This document shows, one piece after another, positions 5,089-5,194 of a stretch of 5,194 nt of DNA. Source of the DNA: Pseudomonadota bacterium (GTDB lineage Bacteria > Pseudomonadota > Gammaproteobacteria > Steroidobacterales > Steroidobacteraceae). The notes under the pieces were generated by a model. It saw only the letters and a list, made by a program, of their open reading frames with translations, was not told where the DNA came from and made no database searches. The stretch is taken from NCBI GenBank assembly GCA_003242685.1, contig QGVD01000119.1, positions 1 to 5,194 on the forward strand, in the 5' to 3' direction. How positions within the stretch are numbered: position 1 is the stretch's first letter; each line of letters opens with the position of its first letter. A program made the translations under genes and the position numbers.

Positions 5089-5194
5089 TCAGGGAGAGTC
5101 AGCGGTGCGCGCCGCATGCGCCTGCTCGTCCTGCTCGACGATGCTTTCCTCGGCCTTGCGCAGCGATTCCGCCGTCACCTGATACGTGCCATCC
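5089..5194 (-). CDS. C-terminal end of an unrecognised phage gene (5' part outside window)
   Basis: The last 34 codons of a frame that enters from the right edge read DGTYQVTAESLRKAEESI and end in a charged, Ala-rich tail with TGA at 5089-5091. The segment looks helical and follows the codon use of its neighbours. The stop lies six bases before the ATG of the HNH-like gene, consistent with one early operon. The family cannot be named from this fragment. Confidence 0.7.
   Translation of the reverse strand, partial: DGTYQVTAESLRKAEESIVEQDEQAHAARTADSP

Noticed and set aside
1..5194. A CRISPR array
   Set aside because: No set of regularly spaced direct repeats of 20-40 bases was seen; the ACGTTTCG pair is only a two-copy, 10-base-spaced repeat.

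Overview
The window is GC-rich, and nearly all of it is coding on the minus strand, in tightly packed genes with several ATGA or longer overlaps. It joins two different gene sets. The composition and the gene families suggest a proteobacterial host with a temperate, lambda-like phage or prophage. The sequence does not identify the species.

Right part (about 2822-5194, read right to left): the early end of a temperate phage. The order is the tail of an unrecognised gene, an HNH-type protein with a helix-turn-helix front, a small conserved phage protein, a lambda-type excisionase, and a lambda-family tyrosine integrase with all six catalytic residues. Xis overlaps int, as in lambda, and int ends toward the likely attachment site.

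Middle (2488-2821): about 330 bases, less GC-rich than the flanks, with no convincing long gene. It holds a dense set of small signals in the place where lambda has attP: two CACTAT repeats resembling lambda arm-type Int sites, a GC hairpin, an imperfect palindrome, direct repeats inside an inverted repeat, and a near-consensus IHF site. I read it as a candidate attachment region plus the leader of the next operon. A 36-codon plus-strand ORF there has strongly coding-like base use and may be the start of a gene cut by phage integration.

Left part (1-2487, read right to left): a compact operon related to type IV (csf) CRISPR-Cas systems. A Csf2/Cas7-like backbone gene comes first, then a Csf1-like gene by ATGA overlap, then a CysH/PAPS-reductase-like gene that runs off the window. 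CysH-like genes are known companions of subtype IV-B, so this is most likely a IV-B-like effector locus. No csf3, cas11, cas6, helicase, adaptation genes or CRISPR array are visible, although csf3 could lie beyond position 1. The Csf2-like protein carries an extra helix-rich N-terminal region of about 120 residues, which could be a fused Cas11-like small subunit.

The main open question is whether the csf operon is phage cargo (attP lying between int and csf2 in a circular phage genome) or whether a prophage integrated beside a csf operon on a plasmid or chromosome. The window alone cannot decide.
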